Source: Qipengyuania aurantiaca
Lineage (GTDB): Bacteria; Pseudomonadota; Alphaproteobacteria; Sphingomonadales; Sphingomonadaceae
Direction: 5' to 3'
DNA length: 64,000 bases
Assembly: GCF_019711375.1 (NCBI RefSeq)
Contig: NZ_CP081295.1
Coordinates: 2,641,001-2,705,000 of the forward strand
The translations under genes were made by a program, and so were the position numbers. The notes beneath the pieces were generated by a model. That model worked only from the letters and a program-made list of their open reading frames with translations. It did no database searches and had not been told where the DNA came from. Numbering within the stretch: the stretch's first letter is position 1; every line of letters starts with the position of its first letter. Shown one piece after another: positions 37,877 to 45,552 of this stretch.

Positions 37877-37904
37877 GGAACGGAAACACGCGGCCAAATG
37901 TTCC
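37877..37904. promoter_or_regulatory. Symmetrical GGAAC/GTTCC element: two-way ECF-type promoter
   Basis: GGAAC at 37877-37881 and GTTCC at 37900-37904 form an inverted pair. On the minus strand it reads GGAAC, 17 bases, CGTT (37879-37882), an exact match to the EcfG general-stress promoter consensus of alphaproteobacteria, pointing at phr. On the plus strand it reads GGAAC, 17 bases, TGTT (37899-37902), pointing at the PAP2 gene. Each -10 ends 8-9 bases before an ATG, so the messages could be nearly leaderless. The match is seen; promoter function is inferred. Confidence 0.5.
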
Positions 37905-37911
37905 TCCCCTC

Positions 37912-38682
37912 ATGGAAAGCACGCAAACCGCCGCCGTAGAGCAGGACGAAGCCCCCATCCCCGCCGAGGCCATTGTAGTCCCGGAGCGCGGCTTTACGAT
38001 CAACCGCAAGAAGGCGCTGATTGTTGCGGCGTTCTGCTGGATCGGCTTTGCCATCATGGTCTACGCTGTCACCCACGGCATGACCGGGAATTTCGACGAG
38101 CGCGGCCTCCTTTCCTATCGCACCGGAGAAGCACTCGGTCCGAGCGGCCCCAAGCTCATCTTCGAGAGCGTGCGCGACGTGACGGCATTAGGCGGCGTGT
38201 TTCTGCGCAACCTCTTCGCGCTGGTAGCCGTGGTTGCGCTGCTATTCCTCAAGCTGCGGCGCGAGGCGTTTCTCTACGCGGCGACGGTTATCACCGGCTG
38301 GCTCGCCAACACCGGCGTCAAGCTTCTGGTCGGGCGCGAGCGCCCGCAGATCGTGCCGCATTTGACCGAGGCTGGCGGCGAGAGCTTTCCCAGCGGCCAC
38401 AGCTTCTCGGCAGCCGTGGTCTATATCGGCATGGCCATCGCCTTTGCCGCGCTGAGCAAGAACCACACGGTGCGCTACACCGTGATCGGTTTTGCCATGG
38501 CGCTCTCCGCTATGGTCGCCTGGAGCCGCGTTATGCTCGGCGTGCACTTCCCGAGCGATGTGACGGCGGGCTGGCTGGGCGGCGCCGGCTGGGCGTTCTT
38601 GGCGGCGGCCCTGTTCTATGCACCCGCAAAAGCTGCGGCGGATAGCGAGGCAGGCAAGAAAATCGGACCGCGTACGCCTTAG
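37912..38682 (+). CDS. PAP2-family membrane phosphatase
   Basis: 256 aa with about six membrane helices. The phosphatase motifs are KLLVGRERP, SFPSGHSFSAAV (catalytic histidine) and SRVMLGVHFPSDV. It should act on lipid phosphates such as phosphatidic acid, diacylglycerol pyrophosphate or undecaprenyl pyrophosphate, with its site on the periplasmic side. It begins at the divergent GGAAC element and its stop overlaps that of the next gene. A paralogue lies at 39677. Confidence 0.88.
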   Translation: MESTQTAAVEQDEAPIPAEAIVVPERGFTINRKKALIVAAFCWIGFAIMVYAVTHGMTGNFDERGLLSYRTGEALGPSGPKLIFESVRDVTALGGVFLRNLFALVAVVALLFLKLRREAFLYAATVITGWLANTGVKLLVGRERPQIVPHLTEAGGESFPSGHSFSAAVVYIGMAIAFAALSKNHTVRYTVIGFAMALSAMVAWSRVMLGVHFPSDVTAGWLGGAGWAFLAAALFYAPAKAAADSEAGKKIGPRTP

Positions 38683-39626
38683 CGGAAGAATTCGGTGCAC
38701 GTGTTCTCAGGTAAGCGAACTGAGAACCGGTCACCCACGCGAGGGTCGACAAACCGTGCGTCACGAAGCCACAACTCATCTTCATCGCGTCGCTCGACAA
38801 ATGGAACTCGCGACCAGAACAGGAATGCTTCGATCTCCGAATCTGCCCGGGCTGCGCCTTCCAGATCGCAGGAAGGAAGCCAGGCGTCTCCCAAAGAGTC
38901 CATCCGACCTTTTGCTTGTTTCCGGAAGCCCGAAATAGTGCCGTGTCGACCGTTGCGATTGACGAAGATAACATCCCGCGTGCGGGGGTCGAAAACAACC
39001 GGTGCCGCAATCGTTTCGCCGACCTCCATGTTCAAGGAATCCATCCGCTCTACATCGCGGGTAATCATCCAGTTCACGCCGATATACGCCAGCGCCCCGA
39101 CGATCGCGACACGCGCAGGCCGCTTCCACTCCCCGCCCCGCCTCTCGCGCCGGAGCGAGAGCCATGTCGCAAAGCCCATCAGCGCCCAGAGCCAGACGTC
39201 GATGATGAACAGCGTGTCGCCATAGAACCATTGGCTGGAGAACGGCTCGAGCAGGCGGATGCCGTAGACGTTGAGCCAATCGAGCGCCGGGTGGGTAAGG
39301 CAGCCGATGAAGCTCAGCAGGAACAGCCATTTAAAGCTGACCGGCAGCCGGTCCTCGGGCCGCTTGCCGCGCTTCGCCTGCCAGTGGTCGAAACCGTAGA
39401 GCAACCCTGCAAGGATCAGCGGCAGCAGCACCAAGGCAGGCGGGCCATGCGTGATGCCGCGGCGAAAGCCGAGATGTTCCGCGCCCTCAAGCCAGAAGAA
39501 GCACGCCGCATCCACATCGGGCAGGTTCGCCCCGATGATGAGCGCGGGCATCGCAAAGCCGGTCTTCTTCTTGAGCCCCGCCTGCCCGATCAGCGCGCCA
39601 ACGAGGCTGTGTGTCAGATTGTCCAG
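38679..39626 (-). CDS. Membrane-bound metal-dependent hydrolase, YdjM/DUF457 family
   Basis: 315 aa if translation begins at a CTG codon at 39626. That start yields MDNLTHSLVGALIGQAGLKK, the usual family beginning with the metal-binding histidine in THSLVG. The frame holds no ATG, GTG or TTG before residue 26, and a TGA lies 18 codons upstream. GGGAGAGG precedes the CTG. Other motifs are GANLPDVDA, RGITHGPPALVLLPLI and LTHPALDWLN. There are four hydrophobic segments in the first half and a soluble tail. The true substrate is unknown. Confidence 0.82.
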   Translation of the reverse strand: MDNLTHSLVGALIGQAGLKKKTGFAMPALIIGANLPDVDAACFFWLEGAEHLGFRRGITHGPPALVLLPLILAGLLYGFDHWQAKRGKRPEDRLPVSFKWLFLLSFIGCLTHPALDWLNVYGIRLLEPFSSQWFYGDTLFIIDVWLWALMGFATWLSLRRERRGGEWKRPARVAIVGALAYIGVNWMITRDVERMDSLNMEVGETIAAPVVFDPRTRDVIFVNRNGRHGTISGFRKQAKGRMDSLGDAWLPSCDLEGAARADSEIEAFLFWSRVPFVERRDEDELWLRDARFVDPRVGDRFSVRLPENTCTEFFR

Positions 39627-39676
39627 AGGTCCTCTCCCGCCCTTACCCCTTTTCCCGCCTCGCGAGTTGGGCTTTC

Positions 39677-40429
39677 ATGAGCACTCCAAGATCGGTTCGC
39701 ATCGCGCAAGGCCTTTGGCAGAAAATAGAGTATGAATACCGGCTGCTGCTGGGCTTCGTGGTCGCCATCGGCCTCGCCGTAACCTTCGGCGCGCTGGCAG
39801 GCGAAATGATGGAGGGCGATTTCCGGGCCTTCGACAGGAATTTCCTGCTGGCGCTGCGCCATTCGGACGATCTCGCCACACCCATCGGGCCTCAATTCAT
39901 CGAGACGGCCATGGTGGACATCACAGCCCTTGGCAGCGAAACGATCCTGACGCTTGTCACGCTGATCGCTCTGGGCTTCCTGGTGCTGCGCAAACGCTAT
40001 CGCCAGACGCTGCTGGTCGCGGCTGCCGTGGGCGGCGGGGCCATGATAAGCGGCATCCTGAAATCGCTCTTCTCGCGCGCCCGCCCGGATGTCGTGCCCC
40101 ATCTTGTTCCGGTGAGTTCGGGCAGCTTTCCCAGCGGCCATGCGATGAACAGCGCGATCATCTTTCTCACGCTCGCAGTGCTTATCGCCCGTAGTTACGA
40201 AGACGCGCGCACGCGCAGCTTCATTGTCGGGCTGGCGGCGCTGGCGACGCTGACGATCGGCTTTTCGCGCCTTTATCTCGGCGTTCACTGGCCGACCGAC
40301 GTAGCCGCTGGCTGGCTGGTCGGTCTCGCGTGGGCGCTGCTGATGGGGATGATTGCCATCACCCTGCAGAAACGCCGCAAGATCGAACAGCCGGTCGACG
40401 ATACGACCGAAAGCGAGGAAAAGCTCTAG
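39677..40429 (+). CDS. PAP2-family membrane phosphatase (second copy)
   Basis: 250 aa, with about six membrane helices. It shares the motifs of the gene at 37912: KSLFSRARPDVVPHL, SFPSGHAMNSAI and SRLYLGVHWPTDV. Start chosen at MSTPRS (39677), since the longer frame before it is unlike PAP2 proteins. It starts 50 bp from the divergent hydrolase start and ends in a 4-bp stop overlap with korB. The two PAP2 genes and the hydrolase may act on the same lipid or undecaprenyl carrier, which is inference. Confidence 0.88.
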   Translation: MSTPRSVRIAQGLWQKIEYEYRLLLGFVVAIGLAVTFGALAGEMMEGDFRAFDRNFLLALRHSDDLATPIGPQFIETAMVDITALGSETILTLVTLIALGFLVLRKRYRQTLLVAAAVGGGAMISGILKSLFSRARPDVVPHLVPVSSGSFPSGHAMNSAIIFLTLAVLIARSYEDARTRSFIVGLAALATLTIGFSRLYLGVHWPTDVAAGWLVGLAWALLMGMIAITLQKRRKIEQPVDDTTESEEKL

Positions 40430-41460
40430 ACCGGATCCTGCGCCGTGCCGCTGACGGTCCAGGTCTGGCCCTTGCCGAGCAGCTTGGCGAGGTTTGCTTC
40501 CTTGCCCTCGCTCGACAGTTTGCGCTCTTCGATCACCGCGTCCTCGAAAGTCGGGTGCGGATCGTCGTAGAGGACGCCCAGCGCCATCGGGAACGGGCCG
40601 AAGGGCATTTCGACCAGCATATGCGCGATCGATCGGTTCTTGACCTCGTGGACGATGACATCGGCAGCTTCCCAGTCGCCATCGACCACGTCGACCACTT
40701 CGAGGCTGAGGGTCTCGCGGTTGAGCGTGATGCCCTTGGTGTCCTTGGCGAACAACATGGGCTTGCCGTCTTCCAGCCAGAGCTGCCGGTCCTCGGCGCC
40801 CTTGGGCGCGGCGAAGTCGTTGAAGACGTCCTTGTTGTAGACGATGCAGTTCTGGAAGATCTCGATGAAAGCCGCGCCCTTGTGGGCGTGCGCGGCCTTG
40901 AGCACGTCGGGCAGGTTCTTCGAGACGTCGAACCCACGGCCCACAAAGCGCGCACCCGCACCCAGCGCGAAGGCGGCCGGGCGGGCGGGATGATCGTAAC
41001 TGCCGATCGGGGTCGAAGGCGACTTGGTGCCTTCGCGGCTGGTCGGCGAAGCCTGCCCCTTGGTGAGGCCGTAGATCTCGTTGTTGAACAGCATGATCTG
41101 CATGTTCACGTTGCGGCGAAGCACATGCATCAGATGGTTGCCACCGATGGACAGCCCGTCGCCATCGCCCGTTACCAGCCAGATATCGAGTTCCGGATTG
41201 GCGAGCTTCGCGCCGGTCGCAAATGCGGGGGCACGGCCATGGATGGTGTGGAAGCCGTAGGTCTCCATGTAATAAGGGAAACGGCTCGAACAGCCGATGC
41301 CGGAGATGAACACGGTCTTGGCCGGATCACACCCAAGCTGCGGCAACGTGCGCTGCACGGCCTTGAGGATGGCGTAGTCGCCGCAACCCGGGCACCAGCG
41401 AACCTCCTGGTCGGTTTCCCAGTCCTTGAGCGTGGTTTCGATCTTAGCGGGTGCGTTCAT
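40426..41460 (-). CDS. korB: 2-oxoacid:ferredoxin oxidoreductase beta subunit (KorB type)
   Basis: 344 aa. The TPP-binding part starts with VRWCPGCGDYAILKAVQ and contains GDGDGLSIGGNHL, the TPP motif. An N-terminal CxxC supplies cluster ligands. With KorA it oxidises 2-oxoglutarate to succinyl-CoA with ferredoxin as acceptor. Its ATG overlaps the korA stop as TAATG, which fixes the start. The C-terminal domain is intact. No ferredoxin gene is nearby. Confidence 0.93.
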   Translation of the reverse strand: MNAPAKIETTLKDWETDQEVRWCPGCGDYAILKAVQRTLPQLGCDPAKTVFISGIGCSSRFPYYMETYGFHTIHGRAPAFATGAKLANPELDIWLVTGDGDGLSIGGNHLMHVLRRNVNMQIMLFNNEIYGLTKGQASPTSREGTKSPSTPIGSYDHPARPAAFALGAGARFVGRGFDVSKNLPDVLKAAHAHKGAAFIEIFQNCIVYNKDVFNDFAAPKGAEDRQLWLEDGKPMLFAKDTKGITLNRETLSLEVVDVVDGDWEAADVIVHEVKNRSIAHMLVEMPFGPFPMALGVLYDDPHPTFEDAVIEERKLSSEGKEANLAKLLGKGQTWTVSGTAQDPV

Positions 41461-43397
41461 TAGTCGTTCTCCGCCTTGGGGCTGGGAAGCTGCTGGTCGT
41501 TGACCGCGACCTCGCCGCCTTCATTACCGTCGATCCCGTCGAAATACTTGCCGATCTCTTCTTCGAGTTCCGCGATCTGGAACGGCTGGCCGCTGGTCTT
41601 TGTCAGCGCCTGCGCGTCGACGAGGAACTGGTCGCGCAGGACGGTCTTGAACTGGCCGGTGTTCATTTCGGGGACGAGGATGTTGTCATAACCGCACAGC
41701 AGTTCGCCCATGTTCCTGGGCATCGGCCAGATGTGGCGCACGTGGATGTGGCTGACGTCCAGCCCCTTGCGGCGGCAATTGTCGACCGCGCGGTGGATCG
41801 GGCCGAAAGTCGAGCCCCAGCCGACCACGGCCAGCTTGCCCGAAGTCTCGCCGAGGCAGACCTCCTGCTCGGGCACGACGATGCCCTCCACCTTGTTCTT
41901 GCGCGCATCGGTCATGCGCTGGTGGTTGTCGGGCGAGTAATCGATATTGCCGGTCAGCTCGTGTTTCTCGATCCCGCCGATACGGTGCATCAGGCCGGGC
42001 GTGCCGGGCTTTACCCAAGGGCGCGCTCCCTTCGCGTCCCGCTTGTAAGGCAGGAAGTTCTCGCCATCATTGGGCTGGTCGAGGAATGTGGCCGGGAACG
42101 GCTCAAATGTGTCCGGGTCCGGGACTTTCCACGGCTCTGCGGCATTCGCAATGTAGCCGTCGGTCAGCAGCATCACCGGGGTCATGTATTCGACCGCGAT
42201 GCGGCAGGCCTCGATGGCCACTTCGAACGCGTCCGAGGGACTGCGGGCGGCGATCACCGGCATGGGCGCATCGCCGTTGCGGCCATAGACGGCCTGGTAG
42301 AGGTCGCTCTGCTCGGTCTTGGTCGGCAGGCCTGTGGAGGGGCCGCCGCGTTGCGAGTTCACGATCACCAGCGGCAGCTCGGTCATGATGCCAAGGCCAA
42401 TGGCTTCGGTTTTCAGCGCGATACCCGGACCGGAAGAACTGGTCACACCCAGTTGCCCTGCCCAGCTCGCCCCGATGGCGGCGCAGACGGCGGCAATCTC
42501 GTCTTCTGCCTGGAAGGTCGTGACGCCGAATTCCTTCAGCCGCGCGAGATGATGGAGGATCGCCGAAGCGGGCGTGATCGGATAGCCGCCGAAAAACATC
42601 GGCAATTCGGCCAACTGCGCACCAGCGACAAGACCGAGGCTGACGGCTTCCGCACCCGTAACAGTGCGATAGAGGCCGGGCTCGCTGGGAACGGGATCGA
42701 CATGAACCTGCTTGAGCGGTCCGGCGAGTTCCGCAGTTTCGCCGTAGGCATGGCCAGCATCCAATGCCGCGATGTTCGCATCGGCGATATCGGGCTTGGA
42801 CTTGAACTTCGCCTTCAGCCAGTCGTGGATCGGCTCGCGCGGACGATCGAACATCCACAGGGCGAGGCCCAGCGTCCACATATTCTTGGAGCGCAGCGCG
42901 TCCTTGTTGCCAAGGCCATAGGGCTTTACGGCCTCGATCGTCTTCTCGCTAATGTCGAAGGCGAGCACGTCGAACTTCGCAAGACTGCCGTCCTCGAGTG
43001 GATTGGCCTCGTAATGCGCCTTGTCGAGATTGCGTTTGGTGAAGGCGCCGGTATCGGCGATGATGAGGCCGCCGGGCTTCAATGCTGCAAGGTTCACCTT
43101 CAGCGCCGCCGGGTTCATCGCCACCAGCACATCGGGCGCGTCGCCGGCGGTGTTGATCTCTCTGGATCCGAAATTGATCTGAAAGGCCGAGACACCGAAC
43201 AACGTGCCCTGCGGGGCGCGGATCTCTGCCGGGAAATCGGGGAAGGTCGAAAGGTCGTTTCCGGCCAGCGCGGTGGAAAGCGTGAACTGCCCACCGGTGA
43301 GCTGCATCCCGTCGCCTGAGTCGCCGGCGAACCGCACGACGATGGCTTCGGGGCTTTCGTGGAGACCGTGGGGGCCTTCGGTGGCGGCTGTTGCCAT
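41460..43397 (-). CDS. korA: 2-oxoacid:acceptor oxidoreductase alpha subunit with fused gamma domain
   Basis: 645 aa. The first 200 residues form the gamma domain (SGDGMQLTGGQFTLSTALAG), and the rest is the pyrimidine-binding alpha domain (GGYPITPASAILHHLARL, with TSSSGPGIALKTEAIGLG). The fusion is typical of the Kor type in Actinobacteria and many alphaproteobacteria. It is first in the korAB pair. The 172-bp gap upstream separates it from a divergent esterase gene and contains a 7-bp GGGAGCG/CGCTCCC hairpin at 43443-43468. Confidence 0.93.
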   Translation of the reverse strand: MATAATEGPHGLHESPEAIVVRFAGDSGDGMQLTGGQFTLSTALAGNDLSTFPDFPAEIRAPQGTLFGVSAFQINFGSREINTAGDAPDVLVAMNPAALKVNLAALKPGGLIIADTGAFTKRNLDKAHYEANPLEDGSLAKFDVLAFDISEKTIEAVKPYGLGNKDALRSKNMWTLGLALWMFDRPREPIHDWLKAKFKSKPDIADANIAALDAGHAYGETAELAGPLKQVHVDPVPSEPGLYRTVTGAEAVSLGLVAGAQLAELPMFFGGYPITPASAILHHLARLKEFGVTTFQAEDEIAAVCAAIGASWAGQLGVTSSSGPGIALKTEAIGLGIMTELPLVIVNSQRGGPSTGLPTKTEQSDLYQAVYGRNGDAPMPVIAARSPSDAFEVAIEACRIAVEYMTPVMLLTDGYIANAAEPWKVPDPDTFEPFPATFLDQPNDGENFLPYKRDAKGARPWVKPGTPGLMHRIGGIEKHELTGNIDYSPDNHQRMTDARKNKVEGIVVPEQEVCLGETSGKLAVVGWGSTFGPIHRAVDNCRRKGLDVSHIHVRHIWPMPRNMGELLCGYDNILVPEMNTGQFKTVLRDQFLVDAQALTKTSGQPFQIAELEEEIGKYFDGIDGNEGGEVAVNDQQLPSPKAEND

Positions 43398-43569
43398 CCA
43401 GAAAATTCCTTGTCGCGCGCCGTGTGTCCGGCGCTGTTCATCGGGAGCGCCACCTAGGAGCCGCTCCCTCCTCTCACAACGAAGTTTCTCTGCTAGCCGG
43501 AAAAAGGCAGGTGGAAAAGCGCCGAGCCTTCGCTAAGTCTCATTTTGCAACGCGAAGGGAGAGAGACCG
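43398..43569. promoter_or_regulatory. Divergent promoter region, korA / esterase
   Basis: 172 bp. A GGGAGCG/CGCTCCC inverted repeat with a 12-bp loop sits at 43443-43468. It could be an operator or part of the korA leader. AAGGGAGAGAG before the esterase ATG is a good ribosome site. No other structure is evident. Confidence 0.3.
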
Positions 43570-44520
43570 ATGGCGACAGACGAACACTTCGTGCGCGAGG
43601 ATGTACGCGCTTTCCTCGATATGCTCGAGGCGATGGGCGGCAAGGGCGTGGAGGAAGTCGGCGCCGTCGAAGGCCGCACCCAGATGAAAACTTTGGGGTC
43701 GCTAGCCGAAGCGCCGGCCCGCGACTTGGCGGTAATCCGCGACTTGTCCTGCCCTGGCCCCGATGGCGATATCCCGCTGCGCTTCTACGACGCGAAGGAA
43801 AGCCGCGAGGCCGGGCCGTGCGTGGTTTTCATCCACGGCGGCGGCTTCGTGATCGGCGACCGCGATGTTTACAACGCTCTGTGTACCGAGATCGCCTACC
43901 GGCTCGATTTGCCGGTGGTCTCGGTCGAATACCGCCTCGCCCCTGAAGACCCCTTCCCCGCCGCGCCCGACGATTGCGAAGCGGCAGCGCGTTGGGTCGC
44001 CTCTTCGCCAGATGCGCTGGGCCTCAACATCACAGGTCTTGTGATCACGGGCGACAGCGCGGGCGGCAATCTCACTATCGTCACCACCAACCAGCTGGTG
44101 AACGACCCTGCCGATGTGCCCGTCATCGTGCAGGCGCCGATCTATCCGGTGGCGAGCGACGTCTCGAAACACCGCTCGCGCAAGGATTTCGGCGACGGCT
44201 ACCTACTGACCGGCGCGGCGATGAACTGGTTTACCGAGCAATACGCCGCCGACCCCGAAGACCCGCGCAATCTGCCGATGATCGGCGACTGCTCGAACAC
44301 GCCGCCCACGGTGGTCTGCACCGCCGGTCTCGATCCCTTGCGCGATTCCGGCCGTGAATACGCTGCGCATCTGATCGAGCAGGGCACCGAGGTCGTCTAT
44401 CTCGAATTTCCCGGGATCATTCATGGCTTTACAACGCTGCGCAAGGCGATACCGAGCGGGCAGAAAGACCTCGACGCGTTTCTCGATGCGGTCGAACTGA
44501 TGGTGGAGCGTTACAAGTGA
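43570..44520 (+). CDS. Alpha/beta hydrolase, hormone-sensitive-lipase family
   Basis: 316 aa. The oxyanion motif HGGGFVIGDRD and the nucleophile motif GDSAGGNL place it in the HSL family (bacterial family IV esterases). A late HGF supplies the catalytic histidine (GIIHGFTTL). It probably cleaves short acyl esters in the cytoplasm. No signal peptide. A GAGAGAG ribosome site precedes the ATG. Its TGA overlaps the rppH start as GTGA. Confidence 0.9.
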   Translation: MATDEHFVREDVRAFLDMLEAMGGKGVEEVGAVEGRTQMKTLGSLAEAPARDLAVIRDLSCPGPDGDIPLRFYDAKESREAGPCVVFIHGGGFVIGDRDVYNALCTEIAYRLDLPVVSVEYRLAPEDPFPAAPDDCEAAARWVASSPDALGLNITGLVITGDSAGGNLTIVTTNQLVNDPADVPVIVQAPIYPVASDVSKHRSRKDFGDGYLLTGAAMNWFTEQYAADPEDPRNLPMIGDCSNTPPTVVCTAGLDPLRDSGREYAAHLIEQGTEVVYLEFPGIIHGFTTLRKAIPSGQKDLDAFLDAVELMVERYK

Positions 44521-44990
44521 ACGAACTGGGATACCGGCCTTGCGTCGGCGTGATGCTGGTGAACAGCGAAGGCCGTGTCTTCGTCGGGCGGCGGATCGAC
44601 AACAAGGAAGGCGACTGGTGGCAGATGCCGCAGGGCGGCGTCGACGAAGGCGAGGATCTGAAGGACGCGGCTCTACGCGAATTGGCCGAAGAAACCGGCG
44701 CGCGCGAGGAGCATGTCACGCTGATCCGGCAAACCGCCGAACCCATCCGCTACGACTTACCCGAGGAGCTGATCGGCAAGCTCTGGGGTGGCAAGTACCG
44801 CGGTCAGGAACAGGTGTGGTTCCTCGCCCGCTTCTCCGGTTCGGATGCGGACATCGATCTCGAAGCGCATGATCCGCCCGAGTTCTGCGACTGGAAATGG
44901 GTGGAGGCCGAGACGCTTCCCGACCTCATCATTCCCTTCAAGAAGCGCGTCTACCGCGCTGTTCTGGAAGAGTTTCGCGAGCTGGTCTGA
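44517..44990 (+). CDS. rppH: RNA pyrophosphohydrolase
   Basis: 157 aa Nudix enzyme. It begins YRPCVGVMLVN and has the box GGVDEGEDLKDAALRELAEETGA, which fits GX5EX7REUXEEXGU. It removes pyrophosphate from 5'-triphosphorylated RNA or cleaves dinucleoside polyphosphates. WYEFCDWKWVE-type residues (EFCDWKWVEAETLP) fit RppH. The GTG start overlaps the esterase stop. It ends 3 bp from the stop of the convergent TPR gene. Confidence 0.92.
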   Translation: MNELGYRPCVGVMLVNSEGRVFVGRRIDNKEGDWWQMPQGGVDEGEDLKDAALRELAEETGAREEHVTLIRQTAEPIRYDLPEELIGKLWGGKYRGQEQVWFLARFSGSDADIDLEAHDPPEFCDWKWVEAETLPDLIIPFKKRVYRAVLEEFRELV

Positions 44991-44993
44991 GGG

Positions 44994-45494
44994 TCAGTTC
45001 GACTGCGGCTGCGGCTGGACCACGGCCTCTGCCGTCATGACCGGCTGACGCGGACCCGCAGCGATGGCCGCAGCGAGTTCGCGCGTTTCGGGGCAGCTAT
45101 CTCCGCACAGCGACTGGACCTTGGCAAGGCTGAGCCGGGCCTTCTCGATCGCACCCTTTTCGGCCATGGCCGCCCCCTCGCCCGCGATGGCGGCGAGGTT
45201 GTTGGGATCGCGCGCCAGCGCTTCGCGGTAGTAGCGGATGGCCTTGCCCTGAAGCTCGTCCGCGCGCGCGGCTTCGGCGAGATGGATGAAGATCGGCGTG
45301 TAGCCTGGGTCGACCGTCAACGCGGCTTCATAGGCATCGATGGCGCCTTGCGTGTCGCCCGCTGCCAAGGCCGACTGCCCTTCGGCAATCAGCATCCCCG
45401 CCCGCGGGTCCGGATCGCGCGATTGCCCGAGGCTGACGCTGGCGGTCATGGCAAGGGCCAGTGACAGGGCGGCGGCGGCAGGGGCAAAACGCAT
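44994..45494 (-). CDS. Secreted tetratricopeptide-repeat protein
   Basis: 166 aa. The signal peptide is MRFAPAAAALSLALAMTASVSLG. Two or three TPR units follow (GQSALAAGDTQGAIDAYEAALTVDPGYTP and GKAIRYYREALARDPNNLAA). Two close cysteines (LCGDSCPE) may form a disulfide. The tail is glutamine- and proline-rich. I chose the ATG at 45494 because GGAGA lies upstream and it gives the signal peptide. It probably acts in the periplasm as a scaffold; partner unknown. It follows the rsmB-like gene. Confidence 0.8.
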   Translation of the reverse strand: MRFAPAAAALSLALAMTASVSLGQSRDPDPRAGMLIAEGQSALAAGDTQGAIDAYEAALTVDPGYTPIFIHLAEAARADELQGKAIRYYREALARDPNNLAAIAGEGAAMAEKGAIEKARLSLAKVQSLCGDSCPETRELAAAIAAGPRQPVMTAEAVVQPQPQSN

Positions 45495-45552
45495 AATCGT
45501 CTCCGTTAGCGATGATCTCGCGGAAGGCTGGTCGTTAGCCATACCAAGAAAG

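Noticed and set aside
43443..43468. GGGAGCG/CGCTCCC hairpin as a riboswitch
   Set aside because: It is a single short stem with no conserved riboswitch core. It is noted only as a possible operator or leader hairpin.
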